A program made the position numbers and the translations under genes. Shown one piece after another: positions 52,356 through 62,878 of a stretch of 64,000 nucleotides of DNA. Position 1 is the stretch's first letter; each line of letters starts with the position of its first letter. The DNA lies in assembly GCA_963756975.1 (NCBI GenBank), contig CAVWPS010000002.1, positions 2,046,001-2,110,000 on the forward strand, read 5' to 3'. A model generated the notes under the pieces. That model searched no databases, was not told where the DNA came from, and saw only the letters and a program-made list of their open reading frames with translations. The stretch comes from CAVRQM01 sp963756975 (GTDB lineage: Bacteria > Pseudomonadota > Alphaproteobacteria > Acetobacterales > Acetobacteraceae).

Positions 52356-52964
52356 TCAGGGCTGGCCGTAATTGCCCCGGTAGTCGAGCCAGACGTCGCC
52401 GGTCTTGCCGCCCTTGGTGGCACGGCCGCGCCAAACGCCGTCGGCGTCCTTGGTCAGGGTCGAGATGTCGGTGAACCCGTTGCCGGCCAGCCGCGACTTC
52501 GCCTGACCCTCGGTGAACGAATTCGCACCCTTCGCGGGCTGCGCCATCGGCTTGGCGCCCGTGGTGTCGACGGCCGGGTTGGCGTTGCCCGGGTTGGTCG
52601 GCGCACCGGCGTTGGACAGGGCGGCACCCGACATGCTCGGCGTGACGACCGTGCCCGTGGTACCCGTGGCGCTGGTTCCGGTGCCGGGGCTGGTCCCGGT
52701 CGAGGTACCCGGGCCGTTGCCGGCACCGCCGCCCATCGTGGCGCTGGTGGTTGCCGGGTTGGTCGTCGCCGGATTGGCCGTGCCGGCGGCCGTGCCGGTT
52801 CCATTGGTGTTGATGCCGGTGGTCGACGTGCCGCTCGACGCGCCCGGCGACGTGGTCACGATCGGGGCGCCGTTGCTCGGCGCCGGGGCCACGGTCTGGG
52901 CCATCGCCGGCACGAGGCTAGCCGCCAACAGGCCGGACAAGGCAAGAGAACTGGTCAGGCGCAT
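52356..52964 (-). CDS. Secreted low-complexity Thr/Gly/Pro protein with a PepSY-like end
   Basis: A 202-residue exported protein. The signal peptide is LTSSLALSGLLAASLVPAMA. The next 110 residues are low complexity, rich in Thr, Gly, Ala, Pro and Asn (GTAAGTANPATTNPATTSAT and similar), and look like a flexible linker. The last 50 residues (SFTEGQAKSRLAGNGFTDIS, VWRGRATKGGKTGDVWLDYR) resemble a small PepSY-like domain that may bind a protease or an envelope partner. It lies 44 bases upstream of the stress-protein start on the same strand. Function unknown. Confidence 0.75.
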   Translation of the reverse strand: MRLTSSLALSGLLAASLVPAMAQTVAPAPSNGAPIVTTSPGASSGTSTTGINTNGTGTAAGTANPATTNPATTSATMGGGAGNGPGTSTGTSPGTGTSATGTTGTVVTPSMSGAALSNAGAPTNPGNANPAVDTTGAKPMAQPAKGANSFTEGQAKSRLAGNGFTDISTLTKDADGVWRGRATKGGKTGDVWLDYRGNYGQP

Positions 52965-53086
52965 CGAAGTCTCCTTTGAAACGATCGTCGACGAATAACC
53001 CGGCCTGGGCGTCCGGGTTTCCGCGAGGCTGGACCGCCGAAGCCCGGAGGCTCGACCCGCCGCCGCCCGACGCCTATCTCCCGTGG

Positions 53087-53761
53087 ATGTCCCTGATCGC
53101 CTCCATCCGCCTCGTCGCGGCCCCGCCGCACCGGGCGGCGCGCCCGTTCCTGGCCCTCGGCCTCGTGCTGATCGTCGCCGGCCTGATCGTCGCGCATTGG
53201 CTGGCCTGGACCGGCTTCGTGTTCGTGCTCGTGTGCCTGTATTTTTTCCGCGACCCGGAGCGGGTGACGCCGCACCGTCCGGGCGTGGTCGTCGCCCCGG
53301 CGGACGGGCATGTCGTCTCGGTCGGGCCGGCCGTGCCGCCGCCGGAACTCGGCCTCGGCGACGCGCCGCGCTGGCGGGTCGCGATCTTCCTGTCCGTGCT
53401 CGATGTGCATGTGAACCGCATCCCGGTCGCCGGCACGATCACCCGCATCGCCTACCGGCCCGGCACCTTCGTCAACGCGAGCCTCGACAAGGCCAGCGAG
53501 GCGAACGAGCGCAACGGCCTCGCGATCCGTCTGCCGGACGGGCGGGACGTGGCCGTGGTGCAGATCGCCGGGCTGATCGCGCGCCGCATCCTGTGCCATG
53601 TGCGCGAAGGCCAGGCGGTCGCGGGCGGGCAGCGGTTCGGCATCATCCGCTTCGGCAGCCGCACCGACCTCTATCTGCCGCCGGGCGTGCGGCCGCTTGT
53701 CGAGGTCGGGCAGACGATGGTGGGGGCCGAGACGGTCGTGGCGATGCTGCCCCCGCTATGA
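53087..53761 (+). CDS. psd: Phosphatidylserine decarboxylase
   Basis: A 224-residue pyruvoyl-dependent decarboxylase that makes phosphatidylethanolamine at the inner membrane. An N-terminal hydrophobic anchor (LGLVLIVAGLIVAHWLAWTG) precedes RDPERVTPHRPGVVVAPADG, LDVHVNRIPVAGTITR and the autocleavage region FGSRTDLYLPPG, where Ser191 becomes the pyruvoyl group (an FGSR variant of the LGST site, common in short bacterial enzymes). The ATG at 53087 is chosen; the longer frame upstream has no homology. It precedes pssA by ten bases, forming the PS to PE pair. Confidence 0.93.
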   Translation: MSLIASIRLVAAPPHRAARPFLALGLVLIVAGLIVAHWLAWTGFVFVLVCLYFFRDPERVTPHRPGVVVAPADGHVVSVGPAVPPPELGLGDAPRWRVAIFLSVLDVHVNRIPVAGTITRIAYRPGTFVNASLDKASEANERNGLAIRLPDGRDVAVVQIAGLIARRILCHVREGQAVAGGQRFGIIRFGSRTDLYLPPGVRPLVEVGQTMVGAETVVAMLPPL

Positions 53762-53771
53762 CGAGCGCGCC

Positions 53772-54611
53772 ATGAGCGATCTGCGGGTCCAGCGCGGGGC
53801 GGCCCGCCTGCGAAAGCTGCGGCAGCGGCTGCGCGGCCCGGGCACCGACCGCACGCGGCGGAAAATCCCGATCGGGCGGCTGCTGCCCAACATCCTGACC
53901 ATGCTCGGCCTGTGCGCCGGACTGACCGCGATCCGGTTCGGCATCGACGGCCGGTTCGGCGACGCGGCCGTGTCGATCGCGGTCGCCGGCGCGATCGACG
54001 GCCTCGACGGACGGCTCGCCCGCCTATTGCGCTCGACCAGCCGCTTCGGGGCCGAGTTCGACAGCCTTTCGGACTTCCTCTCGTTCGGCGTCGCACCCGC
54101 GTTCGTGCTGTGGTCGTGGTCGCTGCAGCGGGCCGGCGGCTACGGCTTCGTGCCCTGCCTGCTGTTCGCGGTCTGCATGGCGCTGCGGCTGGCCCGGTTC
54201 AACGCGGCGCTCGACCGGCCGAGCCCGCTCGGGCCGCGCTTCTCGCTCGGCGTACCGGCCCCGGCCGGCGCCGGTCTCGCGCTGTTCCCGCTATTCGTCG
54301 GGCTGGAGGCACGCTCGATGAACTGGTCGTGGCTCGAGTCCGCGTTCCGCAACCCGGTGCTGCCGGCAATCGTGCTGATCGCGACCGCGTGCCTGCTGGT
54401 TTCGACCTTGCCGGTCTGGAGCGGCAAGGGGCTCCGGCTTTCGCGACCGGCCGCGCTGCCGGTGCTGCTCGGCAGCGGGCTGTTCGCGGCGTGTCTGGTC
54501 GCCGACCCGTGGGCCGCGCTGGCGTTGGCCGGAATCGCCTATGCGGCGGGCCTGCCAATCGCGAGGCGGGCGGCTATACGGGAGGCCAACAGCCACGGAG
54601 TAAGGGCATGA
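53772..54611 (+). CDS. pssA: CDP-diacylglycerol--serine O-phosphatidyltransferase
   Basis: A 279-residue integral membrane CDP-alcohol phosphatidyltransferase making phosphatidylserine, the substrate of the psd product upstream. The catalytic motif is AIDGLDGRLARLLRSTSRFG followed by AEFDSLSDFLSFG, matching D-x2-DG-x2-AR-x8-G-x3-D-x3-D. Six or more hydrophobic segments follow, with RKIPIGRLLPNILTMLGLCA leading. The start is ATG at 53772. It is coupled to the HdeD gene by ATGA. Together with psd this is the usual alphaproteobacterial phosphatidylethanolamine route. Confidence 0.94.
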   Translation: MSDLRVQRGAARLRKLRQRLRGPGTDRTRRKIPIGRLLPNILTMLGLCAGLTAIRFGIDGRFGDAAVSIAVAGAIDGLDGRLARLLRSTSRFGAEFDSLSDFLSFGVAPAFVLWSWSLQRAGGYGFVPCLLFAVCMALRLARFNAALDRPSPLGPRFSLGVPAPAGAGLALFPLFVGLEARSMNWSWLESAFRNPVLPAIVLIATACLLVSTLPVWSGKGLRLSRPAALPVLLGSGLFAACLVADPWAALALAGIAYAAGLPIARRAAIREANSHGVRA

Positions 54612-55180
54612 GCGGGTCTTTGGAGCGACTGGACGTACGCGGTAGCCGGACGGCGGCGCTGGCGAAAAACTGGTGGCTGCTGGTGCTGCGCGGCCTCGCC
54701 GCCTGCGTCTTCGGCGTGGCCGCCCTGGTCAGCCCCGCCCCGGCACTGGGCGCGCTGATCCTGGTGTTCGGCATCTATGCGGTGGTCGACGGCGCATTCA
54801 CGGTCATCGCCTCGCTGCGGGCCGCGAGCCATCACGGCAACTGGGCGCTGCTGCTGCTCGAAGGGTTGTGCGGCATCGGCGTCGGCGTCGCGGCGCTGGC
54901 GGTGCCGGCGCTGTTCCTGGGCGTGGCCGTGACCATCCTGGCGGTCTGGGCGATCGTCACGGGCGTCCTGCTGGTCGCCACGGCGTTCCGCCTGCACGGC
55001 GGACGCGGCGGCTGGCTCGCTGGGCTATGCGGCGTGCTGTCGGTGATCTGGGGCGTGCTGCTGCTGGTCAACCCGTTCGGCGGCGCCGTGATCCTGACGA
55101 TCTGGCTCGGCGCGTACGCGCTGATCTTCGGCGTCTCGATGATCGCGTTCGGGATGCGGCTGCGACGCACCCACGCCTAA
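54608..55180 (+). CDS. HdeD family membrane protein
   Basis: A 190-residue inner-membrane protein with six hydrophobic segments, of the HdeD/DUF308 family linked to acid or stress tolerance in Enterobacteria. NWWLLVLRGLAACVFGVAAL, IYAVVDGAFTVIASLRA, LLLLEGLCGIGVGVAALAV and GVLSVIWGVLLLVNPFGGAV are its conserved stretches. It overlaps the PssA stop (ATGA) and is followed directly by a hairpin terminator, so it closes the psd-pssA operon. Its precise role here is unknown. Confidence 0.85.
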   Translation: MSGSLERLDVRGSRTAALAKNWWLLVLRGLAACVFGVAALVSPAPALGALILVFGIYAVVDGAFTVIASLRAASHHGNWALLLLEGLCGIGVGVAALAVPALFLGVAVTILAVWAIVTGVLLVATAFRLHGGRGGWLAGLCGVLSVIWGVLLLVNPFGGAVILTIWLGAYALIFGVSMIAFGMRLRRTHA

Positions 55181-55186
55181 CAATCT

Positions 55187-55209
55187 GCCCGCCGCGTCAC
55201 GCGGCGGGC
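55187..55209. terminator. Hairpin after the HdeD gene
   Basis: GCCCGCCGCG pairs with CGCGGCGGGC over a three-base loop, immediately after the HdeD stop and before the convergent DUF1469-like gene. It is followed by ATTTC, a short T-run, so it is a probable but not textbook terminator. Confidence 0.6.
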
Positions 55210-55221
55210 ATTTCGCCTCGG

Positions 55222-55641
55222 TCAGGCCTTGCGACGGCGCGAGCCGCCGAGCAGACGGCTCGCCAGCCCGAACCCCGCGCGGCGAATGGCGGGAAATACG
55301 AACGCCGACATCACCATCGCCTCGCCGAGTTGCGCCCTGGCCTCGCGGCGCACCTGCAGCGCCTCGCGCTCGATCCGGTCCGGGCTGCTCGACGCAGCCA
55401 GATAGCCGCACACGCCGGCCACGATCAGGTCGAGGGCGGCCACGATCAGCGCGGCGTAGAGCGGGTCCATCCACCGGACCAGCAGCAACGCCAGCGAGAC
55501 ATGCAGCGCCGTCAGCAGACCGAGTGCGAACACCGCCGCGACGACGGCGAAGATGACCCGGTTGGTCGTCCGGTGCGCGAGGCGGCGGAGGCGCAATGCC
55601 TCCGCCTGCGCCATGATCCGGCCAAGCTCGACGACGCGCAT
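55222..55641 (-). CDS. Phage-holin-III-like (YqjE/DUF1469) membrane protein
   Basis: A 139-residue protein with two membrane segments (FAVVAAVFALGLLTALHVSL, ALIVAALDLIVAGVCGYL) flanked by basic, helical ends (LRRLAHRTTN, REALQVRREARAQLGEAM). The layout matches the YqjE/DUF1469 group, which commonly sits beside YqjD/ElaB-type proteins, as it does here. ATG 55641 starts it, five bases before the end of the neighbour. It probably affects envelope or ribosome-membrane association under stress, as reported for YqjD in E. coli; this is inference. Confidence 0.75.
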   Translation of the reverse strand: MRVVELGRIMAQAEALRLRRLAHRTTNRVIFAVVAAVFALGLLTALHVSLALLLVRWMDPLYAALIVAALDLIVAGVCGYLAASSSPDRIEREALQVRREARAQLGEAMVMSAFVFPAIRRAGFGLASRLLGGSRRRKA

Positions 55642-55646
55642 CGGCG

Positions 55647-55964
55647 TCAGCGCGCCAAACGGCCGAGGAGATAACCAGCCACCGCCGCGATCGCGATCGA
55701 GGCCAGCGGCATTTCGCGGACGCGCCCGGACAGCGCCTCGCTCTGCTCATGCGCGAGGTCGCTCGCCTGATGACCGTAATCGCGGGCGAGGGCACCCGCC
55801 TGGCGGCCGTAATCCGACGCGCGGCTGGCGGCGTCGCTGACGATCGGCCCGACGCGCTCACGCATCAGGCCGTCCACCTGGGCGCGCAGCTGGCGCAGTT
55901 GCTCGTTGGCGTCGCCCGCCACGTCGCGGGCATTGTCGCGAAGGCGGGATGAGGCGTTGGCCAT
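55647..55964 (-). CDS. DUF883 (ElaB/YqjD/YgaM-like) protein
   Basis: A 105-residue protein. Helical repeats SRLRDNARDVAGDANEQLRQ and LRAQVDGLMRERVGPIVSDA form a long coil, and the C-terminal MPLASIAIAAVAGYLLGRLA with the terminal arginine is the ElaB/YqjD membrane anchor. YqjD binds ribosomes in stationary phase in E. coli. The ATG at 55962-55964 follows AGGAG by eight bases. It is transcribed with the YqjE-like gene. The fit to the family is good, though the length is short. Confidence 0.82.
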   Translation of the reverse strand: MANASSRLRDNARDVAGDANEQLRQLRAQVDGLMRERVGPIVSDAASRASDYGRQAGALARDYGHQASDLAHEQSEALSGRVREMPLASIAIAAVAGYLLGRLAR

Positions 55965-56061
55965 GAGATCGGCTCCTGTTGCGTCGATATGGCCGTGGAA
56001 CGCTAATACCTCGCCGAGGTTGCGACGCCATCGCAACGGAGCGCTATCCGGAGACCGCGCG

Positions 56062-57132
56062 ATGGACCCCCACACCGAAACCTGCATCGCCGAGTGGCGG
56101 CGCGTGCGTTCCGAGAGCGAGCAAGGGGGCGGCGTGGATTTGCGGGTCGGCACCGCCCGAACCCTGCTGGTCGGCGACGCCGCGACGGCGCGGTTCATGC
56201 TGGCGGCGATGGCCGGGTTCGCGGCGCACCGGGGTGAGCTGCAAATCGACGGTCGCCCGGTCGGCGATCTGGCCGCCCATCGCCGCCGGGTGACGCTGAT
56301 CGGACCCGAACTCGGCCTGCCCGCGCATGGCCGGGTGGCGGCGATCGCCGCGCGAACCGCGCGCGGTGGCCCGGCGCTGGAAGCGGCGCTGACCGATGCC
56401 GGGCTGTCGGATCGCGCCGACCGGACGATCGGGATGCTCGATGCCGGAGAACGGGTCCGGCTCGCCATCGCACGCGCCGCCGCGTCGCATCCCCGCCTGC
56501 TCGCCATCGACGGCGCGCTCGACCCGCTCGACCCGGCCGAGGCCGACGCGGCGTTGCGGGCTCTGGCCGCGGTTCGCGCCCGGATCGGCTGCGCGGTGGT
56601 GATCCATACCGCCCGCCCAGGGGCGCTGATCGGCCGTCCGGTCGGGACCGTGGAGTGTGTGGCCGCCATTGCCGGCGGACGCGTGGTGCAGGCCGACACG
56701 CCGGGCGCCGTCTACGACGACCCGGCCGATCCGGCGGTGCTCGGGCTGCTCGGCCCGACCAACTTTCTGGCGGCCCGCGTGCTCGATCTGGACGACGACG
56801 GCGGTCGCTGCACGCTGGACGGCGGGACGGTGGTCGAGGCGACCGCGACCCCCGCCAGCCCCAAGCCGGGCGGCGCGTGCAGGATCGACGTGCGGCCCGA
56901 ACGGATCGCGCTCGCGATCGGGACCGAACTGGCCGGTGACGGTGGGCTGATCGGCCGGATCGAGGCGGTGTCGCACGAGGGCCCCTGGACCAGCTTCGCC
57001 GTGCGGTTGCGCGCGGGCGACCTGCCGCTCATGGTGCGCCGGCCCGCCGGCAGCCCTCTTGGGCGGCTGGTCGCGGGCGCGGACGTCTCGGTCGCCTGGC
57101 AGGCGCATCACGCGCGGATCTGGCCGGCTTAA
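56062..57132 (+). CDS. Degenerate PotA/FbpC-like ABC ATPase with TOBE domain
   Basis: A 356-residue protein shaped like the ATPase of a spermidine/iron ABC importer, but with most catalytic motifs lost. The Walker A region at 35-46 reads LLVGDAATARFM, lacking the GK[ST] core. The Q-loop site reads LIGPELGLPAHG. The signature region is MLDAGERVRLAIARA, with no SGG. Walker B is LLAIDGALDPLD, so the catalytic Glu is Gly151. An H-switch-like IHTA remains. The C-terminal TOBE domain (CRIDVRPERIALAI, GRIEAVSHEGPWTSF) is intact. ATG 56062 starts it. It may regulate rather than hydrolyse ATP. Confidence 0.8.
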   Translation: MDPHTETCIAEWRRVRSESEQGGGVDLRVGTARTLLVGDAATARFMLAAMAGFAAHRGELQIDGRPVGDLAAHRRRVTLIGPELGLPAHGRVAAIAARTARGGPALEAALTDAGLSDRADRTIGMLDAGERVRLAIARAAASHPRLLAIDGALDPLDPAEADAALRALAAVRARIGCAVVIHTARPGALIGRPVGTVECVAAIAGGRVVQADTPGAVYDDPADPAVLGLLGPTNFLAARVLDLDDDGGRCTLDGGTVVEATATPASPKPGGACRIDVRPERIALAIGTELAGDGGLIGRIEAVSHEGPWTSFAVRLRAGDLPLMVRRPAGSPLGRLVAGADVSVAWQAHHARIWPA

Positions 57133-57255
57133 CCGCCGTGGAAGGGCCGTTCACATCTTGTTGTCGGCCCCATCCTGCCGCAAGGTCGGCACCCGTCGGC
57201 GTTCGGGGTCGGCCAGACTTGTCGGAGTAGCTTTGCGCATCCTCGGCCAACTTCG

Positions 57256-58371
<1,116 letters not shown>

Positions 58372-58375
58372 CGGA

Positions 58376-61300
58376 TCAGTCGTCCGCGTCGGTGCCGACC
58401 AGCCGCCCCGGAACCCCGGCGGCGCGCGGCTCGATCCGGTCGCCCGCATTGCCGGCGTGACCATACGACTGACCGGCGGGCGGCGGCGGGCGGCGGTTGA
58501 ACCGGGCCTTTAGCCGCTCCCGCAAGCCCTGGAACGTGACGTAGAGCATCGGGATCAGGAAGATGCCGAGCGTGCTGGCGCCGATCATGCCGGCGAACAC
58601 CGGAATGCCGATCGCGTGACGGCTGAGTTCGGCGGCCCCCTTCGCGATCACCAGCGGAACCAAGCCCAGCACGAACGCGATCGACGTCATCATCACGGCA
58701 CGGAACCGGGTGCGCGCACCGAGTTCGGCCGCATCGCGGATCGACATCCCGGCTTCGCGCCGTTCCTTCGCGAACTCCACGATCAGAATGCCGTTCTTGG
58801 CCGCCAGCGCGATCAGCACGACCAACCCGATCTGGGCATACAGGTCGAGCGACAGGCCGCCGATCAGCAGGCCGAGGAACGCGCCGAGCACGCCGACCGT
58901 GACCGAGAGCAGCACCGGGATCGGGATCGTCCAGCTCTCGTACAGGCCGACCAGGAACAGGTAGGCGAACAGCAGCGCCACCGCGAGGATGGCACCGGTC
59001 TGACCGGACGCCCTGACTTCCTGATACGACGTGCCCGACCATTCGAAGCTGTAGCCGGGCGGCAGCGTCTTGGCCGAGACCTCCGCCATCGCCGCGAGGG
59101 CGGTGCTGGACGAGACGCCCGGCGCGGGCGAGCCCTGGATGGTGATCGCGCGATAGTTGTCGAACCGCGTGATCGTCTGCGGGCCGAGCACGACGCCGAC
59201 CGTGGCGATGGAGCGCAGCGGCACCATCGTGCCCCGGTTGTTGCGGATGAAGATCTTGTCGATGGCCGAGATGTCGCTGCGGTCGCGCGCCTCGCCCTCG
59301 ACGATCACCTCCCAGCTGCGGCCGTACAGCGTGAAGTCGTTCACGTAGACGCCGCCCAGCGTGGCCTGCAGCGCCGTGAACACGTCGCTGATCGCGAGGC
59401 CGAGCGCCTGCGCCTTGTCGCGGTCGATGTCGAGCTTGAAGCTCGGCGTCGTCGGCGAGTAGGTGCTGAACAGCTGCGTCAGCCGCTTGTCGCCGCCCGC
59501 CGCCTGCAACAGCCCCCCGAACACCTGTCCGATCTGGGTCGGGTCCTGACCCTGCAGCGCCTGCAGCTGGTATTCGAAGCCGCCGCCGGTCGACAGGCCC
59601 AGGATGGGCGGCAGGTTGAAGGCGAAGATACGCGCGCCGTGGATCCGGCTGACGCCGCCGAACGTGGCGCCGATCGCGGATTGCACGTCGTCGTGCGGTC
59701 CGGTCCGTTCCGCGAACGGCTTCATGCGCGCGACCAGGAAGGCGGAGTTGGCCTGGTTGCCGGAGTCGAGCAGCGAGAAGCCGACGATCGAGAGCACGCT
59801 CTGCACCGAGGGGATGCCGCTCACGACCTTCTCGGCCTGCTTGACGACCTCGAGCGTGCGCGACACCGACGCGCCGTCCGGAAGCTGCACGGCGATGAAG
59901 AATGCGCCCTGGTCTTCCTGCGGCAGGAAGCCGCCGGGGGTGCGGCCCGCGAGCAGGAACACGCCGCCGCCCACGATCGCGACCAGCAAGACCGACAGCG
60001 CGGCCACGCGGACCAGCCGGCGCACGACCGCCCCGTAGCCGTTGCGGACGTTGTCGATCCGCCGGCCGACATAGCCGAGGATGCCGCGGCGGCGCGTGTG
60101 GCGCAGGAACACGCCGCACAGCGCCGGCGACAGCGTCAGCGCGTTCAGCGCCGAGATCAGCATGGCGACACTGATCGTGACCGAAAACTGCCGGAACAGG
60201 CTGCCCGACAGGCCGGGAATGAACGCGATGGGCACGAACACCGACAGCAGCACCAGCGTGATGGCGATGATCGGGCCGGTGATCTGGCCCATCGCCTTCT
60301 TGGTCGCCTGCTGCGGCGTGAGGTCGGGCTCCTCCTCCAGCACGCGTTCGACGTTCTCGACCACCACGATCGCGTCGTCGACGACGATGCCGATCGCCAG
60401 CACCATCGCCAGCAGCGACACCGTGTTCAGCGAGTAGCCGAGCAGCAGGATGACGGCCATGGCACCGATCAGGCTGACCGGGACGGCGATGATCGGGATG
60501 ATCGTCGCGCGCAAATTGCCGAGGAACAGGAACACCACCAGGACGACGAGCACGAACGCCTCGCCCAGCGTCTTGATCACTTCGGCGATCGTGTCCGACA
60601 CGAAGGTCGAGCTGTCGTAGAACGTCTTGGCCTTCAGCCCCGCCGGGAACTGGCTGCTCAGGCGTTCGAGCGTCTGCTGCACGAGGGCCGAGGTCGCGAC
60701 GGCGTTGGCCCCCGGCGACAGGTACATGCCGATCGAGACGGCGGGATCGCCGTTCAGCCGGCTCAGGCTGTCCTCGTTCGCGGGCGCAAGCTCGACCCGG
60801 GCCACGTCGCGCACCCGCAATATCGAGCCGTCGGGGTTGGCGCGGATGACGATGTTGCCGAACTCGGCCGGCGTCGACAGCCGGCCCTTGGTCTGCAGGT
60901 TGATCTGGAACGGCACCGCGTCGCTGGTCGGACGGGCGCCGACACGGCCCACGGCGGCTTGCACGTTCTGCGCCTGGATCGCGCCGATGATGTCGGACGG
61001 CGCCAAGCCGAGCGCGTTCAGCCGGTCGGTGTCGAACCAGATCCGCATCGAGTAGTCGAGTGCGCCGAACAGGTTCGCCTGACCGACACCCGGGATGCGC
61101 GCCAGCGTGTCGAGCACGTTGACGGTGACGTAGTTCGAAATCTCGAACGGCGTCTGCTTGCCGCCCTCGGAGTAGAACTGCAGGAACTCGAGGATCGAGG
61201 AGCTTTGTTTGCGGACGGTGACGCCCTGGCGCTGCACCTCGGCCGGCAGGCGGGCGAGGGCGGATTGCACCCGGTTATTGACGTTGACCGTGTCGATGTC

Positions 61301-61603
61301 CGGGTTGGTGCCGATCTCGAAGCTGACCTGCAGCGTGTAGCTGCCGTCGTTGCCGGAGAACGACTTCATGTAGATCATGCGGTCGACGCCGTTGACCGAC
61401 GCCTCGACCACCTGGGCCACGGTCGATTCCAGCACCTCGGCGGACGCGCCGGGGAAGCGCGTCACGACCGAGACCTGCGGCGGGACGATGTCCGGGAACT
61501 GCGAAATCGGCAGCCGGGTCAGCGCGATGAGGCCCGCGATCGTGATGACGATCGCGATGATGACGGCCAGACGCGGCCGGTCGACGAATACCCCGGAGAT
61601 CAC
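58376..61603 (-). CDS. RND multidrug efflux permease (HAE1/AcrB-type)
   Basis: A 1075-residue inner-membrane pump. Hallmarks are FVDRPRLAVIIAIVITIAGL at the N-terminal helix, TRLPISQFPDIVPP, LNTVSLLAMVLAIGIVVDDA with the proton-relay acidic pair, and the second-half counterpart LAAKNGILIVEFAKE. The porter and docking domains and twelve membrane segments are at the usual positions. It exports hydrophobic drugs from the periplasm using protons, with the adaptor encoded upstream and an unlinked TolC. GTG at 61601-61603, four bases after the adaptor stop, is the start. Confidence 0.94.
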   Translation of the reverse strand: MISGVFVDRPRLAVIIAIVITIAGLIALTRLPISQFPDIVPPQVSVVTRFPGASAEVLESTVAQVVEASVNGVDRMIYMKSFSGNDGSYTLQVSFEIGTNPDIDTVNVNNRVQSALARLPAEVQRQGVTVRKQSSSILEFLQFYSEGGKQTPFEISNYVTVNVLDTLARIPGVGQANLFGALDYSMRIWFDTDRLNALGLAPSDIIGAIQAQNVQAAVGRVGARPTSDAVPFQINLQTKGRLSTPAEFGNIVIRANPDGSILRVRDVARVELAPANEDSLSRLNGDPAVSIGMYLSPGANAVATSALVQQTLERLSSQFPAGLKAKTFYDSSTFVSDTIAEVIKTLGEAFVLVVLVVFLFLGNLRATIIPIIAVPVSLIGAMAVILLLGYSLNTVSLLAMVLAIGIVVDDAIVVVENVERVLEEEPDLTPQQATKKAMGQITGPIIAITLVLLSVFVPIAFIPGLSGSLFRQFSVTISVAMLISALNALTLSPALCGVFLRHTRRRGILGYVGRRIDNVRNGYGAVVRRLVRVAALSVLLVAIVGGGVFLLAGRTPGGFLPQEDQGAFFIAVQLPDGASVSRTLEVVKQAEKVVSGIPSVQSVLSIVGFSLLDSGNQANSAFLVARMKPFAERTGPHDDVQSAIGATFGGVSRIHGARIFAFNLPPILGLSTGGGFEYQLQALQGQDPTQIGQVFGGLLQAAGGDKRLTQLFSTYSPTTPSFKLDIDRDKAQALGLAISDVFTALQATLGGVYVNDFTLYGRSWEVIVEGEARDRSDISAIDKIFIRNNRGTMVPLRSIATVGVVLGPQTITRFDNYRAITIQGSPAPGVSSSTALAAMAEVSAKTLPPGYSFEWSGTSYQEVRASGQTGAILAVALLFAYLFLVGLYESWTIPIPVLLSVTVGVLGAFLGLLIGGLSLDLYAQIGLVVLIALAAKNGILIVEFAKERREAGMSIRDAAELGARTRFRAVMMTSIAFVLGLVPLVIAKGAAELSRHAIGIPVFAGMIGASTLGIFLIPMLYVTFQGLRERLKARFNRRPPPPAGQSYGHAGNAGDRIEPRAAGVPGRLVGTDADD

Positions 61604-61607
61604 CGGC

Positions 61608-62783
61608 TCAGCCCCCGACCTGGCCCGACACGTCGGCCGGAGCGGTCGGTCCCGCGGCCGCCGGGGCGGGCGCCACCTGGGCACCGGGCCGCACGCTCTG
61701 CAATCCGTCGACGATGACCGTCTCGCCCGCCTTCAGGCCGGATGTGACCGAGGCGCTGGCCGGCGTCGACTGGCCGAGCGTGATGCGCCGCTGCTCCGCC
61801 TTGTTGCCGGCGCCGACGACGAACACGTACGAGCCCTGCTGGTCCTCCAGCACCGCCACGCGCGGGAACGTCACGACCTGAACCGGCTCCGCGCCTTCGA
61901 CGATGGCGGTCACGAACGCGCCGTCGACCAGGGCGCGCGCGCCGAGGTCGCCGGGCTTGGTGCCGGGCCGCAGCGGGTTCGGGATCACGGCGCGGAAATT
62001 CTGCGTGTCGGTGGCGGTGGCGACCGTCGGGTCGATGTAGTCGAGCTTGCCGACCTGCGCGTAGATCTGGCCGTCCGGCAGCCGCAGCCGCACCTTCACG
62101 GCCTCCGCCATGCCCTTGCCGGCGTAGCGGTTGGCGAGGTCCGTGGCGGTCCGGCTGCTGACCGGGAACAGGACGTACATCGGATCCTGGCTGACGATGG
62201 TCGCGAGCGGCCCGCTCGACGGGCTGACCACGTTGCCGACCGTGAGCGTGGTGCGGCTGATCCGGCCCGCGACCGGTGCCACGATCTGGGTGTAGGCGAG
62301 ATTGATCTGGCTGGCGCGGAGCTGCGCCTGCGCCGCCGCGACCTGTGCCGCCTGGCTCGCCTGCTGCGCGGTCGCATCGTCGACGGTCGAGCGCTGGCCG
62401 GCCGGCGTGTTCAGCAGCGAATTCGCCCGGCCCAAGGTGATCGAGGCGTTGCGGAGCAGTGCCGACACCTGCGCCAGCGCCGCCGTCTTCGCGTTGACGT
62501 CGGCCTCGAACGGCCCGCGCTCCAGCCGGTACAGGACGTCGCCCTTGGCGACCTCGGACCCCTCGGTGAACTGGATCGCGTCGATGAACGCGGTGACGCG
62601 GGCGACCAGATCGACCCGCTCGACGGCCTGGATGCGGCCCACGAACTCGTTCGTCTCGATGATCGGCTTGGATTGCACGATCGCGGTCCCGACCGGGGGC
62701 GGGCCACTCGGCATCTGGGCCAGGGCCGGCGCCGCGGCCGAAGCGATCAGCAGCGAAATCAGGCTAACGCGAAAATACGCCAT
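61608..62783 (-). CDS. RND efflux periplasmic adaptor (membrane fusion protein)
   Basis: A 391-residue AcrA/MexA-type adaptor that connects the pump to an outer-membrane TolC channel. A Sec signal peptide (LISLLIASAAAPALAQ) is followed by the lipoyl domain (TNEFVGRIQAVERVDLVARV), an alpha-hairpin (QRSTVDDATAQQASQAAQVA), LAYTQIVAPVAGRISRTTLT and a beta-barrel region ending GLKAGETVIVDGLQSVRPGA. No lipoprotein cysteine is seen. It lies directly upstream of the permease. No regulator gene is adjacent. Confidence 0.93.
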   Translation of the reverse strand: MAYFRVSLISLLIASAAAPALAQMPSGPPPVGTAIVQSKPIIETNEFVGRIQAVERVDLVARVTAFIDAIQFTEGSEVAKGDVLYRLERGPFEADVNAKTAALAQVSALLRNASITLGRANSLLNTPAGQRSTVDDATAQQASQAAQVAAAQAQLRASQINLAYTQIVAPVAGRISRTTLTVGNVVSPSSGPLATIVSQDPMYVLFPVSSRTATDLANRYAGKGMAEAVKVRLRLPDGQIYAQVGKLDYIDPTVATATDTQNFRAVIPNPLRPGTKPGDLGARALVDGAFVTAIVEGAEPVQVVTFPRVAVLEDQQGSYVFVVGAGNKAEQRRITLGQSTPASASVTSGLKAGETVIVDGLQSVRPGAQVAPAPAAAGPTAPADVSGQVGG

Positions 62784-62878
62784 GCGTGTCGAAACCCTCG
62801 TCGGGAGTGGGGAGCCCGGCGTGGGGCTACCGCCAGACTACTGTTGTCCGGCGCGCGATGCGAGTGTTTCGCACGACC

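Noticed and set aside
58616..61717. A very long plus-strand open frame (over 1000 codons) opposite the RND permease
   Set aside because: It is arginine- and histidine-rich with no domain and lies entirely antisense to a clear AcrB-type gene; GC-rich coding DNA often leaves the opposite strand open.
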